Positions 61,867 to 64,000 of a DNA stretch of 64,000 bases are shown here, piece after piece (the first letter of the stretch is position 1; the number at the start of each line of letters is the position of its first letter). The DNA is from Caulobacteraceae bacterium. GTDB lineage: Bacteria; Pseudomonadota; Alphaproteobacteria; Caulobacterales; Caulobacteraceae. Below the pieces are notes generated by a model. That model searched no databases and had not been told where the DNA came from. It worked only from the letters and a program-made list of their open reading frames with translations. The translations under genes were made by a program, and so were the position numbers. The DNA is taken from assembly GCA_947475415.1 (NCBI GenBank), contig CANJLH010000011.1, positions 55,846-119,845 of the forward strand, given 5' to 3'.

Positions 61867-62529
61867 ATGATCGTGGACGACGAGACGCCAGAACCCGAAC
61901 GTCAGCCAATATTTCACGCCCCATGGCCAGTGACGCTCATGGTCGGTGTAATTCTGATCGCATTCCTTGGTCAGGGATTCCTGTCAGAGGCGGCTGTGAC
62001 GTCCTTGGCGTTCGCGCCGCCCGACCTGAACAGTGGCCGATGGTGGACACTTTTCACCGCGTTGTTCATCCATGTCGGTTGGGCCCATGTGCTGCTCAAC
62101 GGCGGCGGCGTGCTGGCGTTTGGAACGCCGGTTGTGCGGGCCTTTGGGGGCAGGGCGCTCGGAATTGGCTGCGCGCTCCTATTTTACCTGGGGTGCGGTG
62201 TGTTTGCGAGCCTTGGGCATGCCGCGTTTCACCTGGAGGATCCGACGCCGCTGGCGGGCGCCTCAGGCGCAGTTTCCGGTTTGATGGCCGCAGCAGCGCA
62301 ACTCATCGCGGGCCAAGGCCGGCCGGGCCCGCTCCTCAGCAGGCCAGTGATCGGTATGACCGCCGCCTGGATCGTGGTGAACCTGATCGTAGCGTTCACC
62401 GGCATAGCGCCCGGATCAGGCGGGGCGCCGGTCGCCTGGGATGCGCATCTAGCCGGATTTGCAGCGGGTCTAGCGCTGTTCCGACCCTTGGCCTGGCTCA
62501 GTCGCCAAGATGACGGACAGTTGCATTGA
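61867..62529 (+). CDS. Rhomboid-family intramembrane protease
   Basis: Membrane protease of 220 residues with six helices. Catalytic Ser in 'GASGAVSG' and His in 'WDAHLAGF'; 'HVGWAHVLLNGGGVLAFG' provides the conserved helix-2 His/Asn. The ATG at 61867 is used; a TTG at 61831 is possible. It sits 116 bases from the divergent hfaA. It may process membrane-anchored proteins; no substrate is evident. Confidence 0.9.
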   Translation: MIVDDETPEPERQPIFHAPWPVTLMVGVILIAFLGQGFLSEAAVTSLAFAPPDLNSGRWWTLFTALFIHVGWAHVLLNGGGVLAFGTPVVRAFGGRALGIGCALLFYLGCGVFASLGHAAFHLEDPTPLAGASGAVSGLMAAAAQLIAGQGRPGPLLSRPVIGMTAAWIVVNLIVAFTGIAPGSGGAPVAWDAHLAGFAAGLALFRPLAWLSRQDDGQLH

Positions 62530-62601
62530 ACCGCGCGTACGCATGCGAAATGCTGCCATTGTAGCAAATGGGGGAAACGCTAAGCACGGGAGGAATCCAT
62601 A

Positions 62602-63030
62602 ATGCTTGTGTCCCAGATATTGAAGTTCAAGGGCGACCTGGTCTTCACCGCATCCCCTAACGAATCGGTAAGCGCGGCGGCGGCCCTGCTGCATGCGCGA
62701 CGGGTGGGCGCGCTGGTGATCGTCAACTCCGAACGAGTCGTCGGTATCGTTTCCGAACGGGATATCGTCCGCATCGTCGCCGAATTGGGCGAAGCCGCGC
62801 TTAATAAGCCGGTCTCCGAATGCATGAGCCTTGATGTATATTTCGCCGATCCGGCGGAAACCGTCGATACGCTCATGGAACGAATGACTGACCGGCGGGT
62901 CCGTAACTTGCCGGTCTGTCGTGGCGAGCGACTGCTCGGAATCGTCTCGATCGGCGACCTTGTGAAGTCTAAGATCTCCGAGGTTGAGGCCGAGGCCAGC
63001 GGCCTTAAGGCTTATATCGCCGCGGGTTAG
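62602..63030 (+). CDS. Tandem CBS-domain protein
   Basis: Cytosolic protein of 142 residues consisting of two CBS motifs (about 8-60 and 75-130: 'ALVIVNSERVVGIVSERDIVR', 'NLPVCRGERLLGIVSIGDLVK'). Such stand-alone pairs bind adenosine nucleotides and act as energy sensors. GGAGG precedes the ATG. Directly upstream of the rRNA operon control region. Confidence 0.9.
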   Translation: MLVSQILKFKGDLVFTASPNESVSAAAALLHARRVGALVIVNSERVVGIVSERDIVRIVAELGEAALNKPVSECMSLDVYFADPAETVDTLMERMTDRRVRNLPVCRGERLLGIVSIGDLVKSKISEVEAEASGLKAYIAAG

Positions 63031-63084
63031 GCTCCGCCGCCCAATTTCCGACGCATCTGGCGGCGAAGTTTTCCAACGCGACGG

Positions 63085-63113
63085 TTGACACAGGATGGGG
63101 GTGCGACTAGTAA
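63085..63113 (+). promoter_or_regulatory. rRNA operon promoter P1
   Basis: TTGACA (63085-63090), a 17-base spacer and TAGTAA at 63108-63113. The same layout recurs at 63315. Transcripts would include a degenerate boxA-like element (63164-63176) before reaching P2. Confidence 0.7.
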
Positions 63114-63259
63114 CGCCGCTCCCCGGTCCGGCGGGGCCTTTCGAGGGTGAAAAGAGGCCGATTGGTCCTTGATTTCTCTCTCAGAGGAGCATAAATTCCC
63201 GGACTTCAATCGAATCGCTATGGACTGTGAGGGAAGCCCCTCGGCGGCCCAAAGCGGTT

Positions 63260-63296
63260 TTTTGCGCCGCAAACGGACTTGTTCCGCGGCGCAAAA
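63260..63296. repeat. 11-bp perfect inverted repeat between rRNA promoters
   Basis: TTTTGCGCCGC (63260-63270) is exactly repeated inverted at 63286-63296 around a 15-base centre. It ends 18 bases before the P2 -35 element. It could form a hairpin in the P1 transcript with terminator-like A/U ends on both sides, or be a DNA site for a regulator. Confidence 0.65.
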
Positions 63297-63314
63297 GAAC
63301 CTGAAAGGGGTCGA

Positions 63315-63343
63315 TTGACACGGACTACCGGGGCGACTAGATA
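63315..63343 (+). promoter_or_regulatory. rRNA operon promoter P2
   Basis: TTGACA (63315-63320), 17-base spacer, TAGATA at 63338-63343. It shares with P1 the run GCGACTAG leading into the -10 box and a GC-rich discriminator (GCCGCCT), typical of growth-rate-controlled rRNA promoters. Confidence 0.75.
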
Positions 63344-63396
63344 GCCGCCTCCGCCGCCGCCGGGCGTTAAACGGCGGGGTTGGTGAAAGCCAATCG

Positions 63397-63409
63397 GGTC
63401 TTTGACATC
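63397..63409 (+). promoter_or_regulatory. boxA-like antitermination element
   Basis: GGTCTTTGACATC resembles the alphaproteobacterial rRNA boxA (TGCTCTTTGACA). It lies in the leader between P2 and the 16S rRNA. A degenerate copy GGTCCTTGATTTC occurs at the same relative place after P1. Confidence 0.55.
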
Positions 63410-63627
63410 GTTGATTTGGAAAGAGAAACGCAGGCGGCGGTGTCCTGGCGATGGCCCTAACCAGGCCATCTCGACACTGACGAATCTGCGGTCTCTTGAA
63501 GACACCATGAATATGGATATCCGAGGCGCAAGCCTCGGGCATCGATGTGAATGGGAACTCGTCAAGAACTATGCAGACATATGCCAGTCAGTCCTTCGGG
63601 ACTGAGGAAGCTACGTCAAGGTCAACT

Positions 63628-64000
<373 letters not shown>

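Noticed and set aside
63027..63542. Minus-strand frame of 171 codons across the rRNA leader
   Set aside because: It covers both rRNA promoters, the inverted repeat and the boxA; the translation is Arg/Pro-rich noise.

Overview
The window comes from a GC-rich alphaproteobacterium of the family Caulobacteraceae. Two things point there: a holdfast-anchor locus (hfaA-hfaB-hfaD) and the first 373 bases of a 16S rRNA gene of alphaproteobacterial type at the right edge. Phenylobacterium or a close relative is the best guess, because the middle of the window is packed with genes for degrading unusual organic acids. I saw no transposase, phage module, CRISPR array or tRNA gene.

Left part (1-7015): metal handling. 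A chromate transporter, cut by the window edge, follows a DUF2889 protein. A Cu(I) P-type ATPase is divergent from a CsoR-type repressor, a His/Met-rich periplasmic protein, a CopA multicopper oxidase and a CopB outer-membrane protein. Two near-identical operator palindromes lie between the divergent units. From 7012 to 13576 come an amidohydrolase, an NTF2-like protein, a SOUL heme-binding protein, and a three-gene ABC exporter (adaptor, permease, ATPase).

Middle (about 13000-34250 and 38900-56100): a large catabolic zone. It holds two cytochromes P450, two Baeyer-Villiger-type flavin monooxygenases, two luciferase-like monooxygenases, five PF04909 amidohydrolases, seven short-chain dehydrogenases, two acyl-CoA dehydrogenases, two MaoC-like hydratase subunits, a double-domain CoA-transferase, an enoyl-CoA hydratase, a dienelactone hydrolase, alpha/beta and GST-like proteins, and a cytochrome-c/sorbosone dehydrogenase fusion. 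The most striking stretch is 22458-30110. Three successive beta-oxidation-type steps (dehydrogenation, hydration, SDR redox) are each encoded by two adjacent paralogues. In each pair one copy keeps its catalytic residues and the other has lost them. This is the pattern of heteromeric enzymes such as those of steroid side-chain and toluene/benzylsuccinate catabolism, and it suggests a CoA-dependent pathway for a bulky acyl chain. The substrate cannot be read from sequence.

Between the catabolic blocks (34249-38851) are a CheY-like receiver protein, an AT-rich gap, and a tightly coupled trio: a TPR plus YaiO-like outer-membrane barrel, a membrane-anchored HEAT-repeat protein, and a processive family 2 glycosyltransferase. 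I read these as a compact exopolysaccharide synthesis and export machine.

Right part (56155-64000): an M16 peptidase lipoprotein, the holdfast anchor genes, a rhomboid protease, a CBS-domain protein, and then the rRNA operon head, with two tandem promoters, a duplicated leader module, a long inverted repeat and a boxA-like element ahead of the 16S rRNA.
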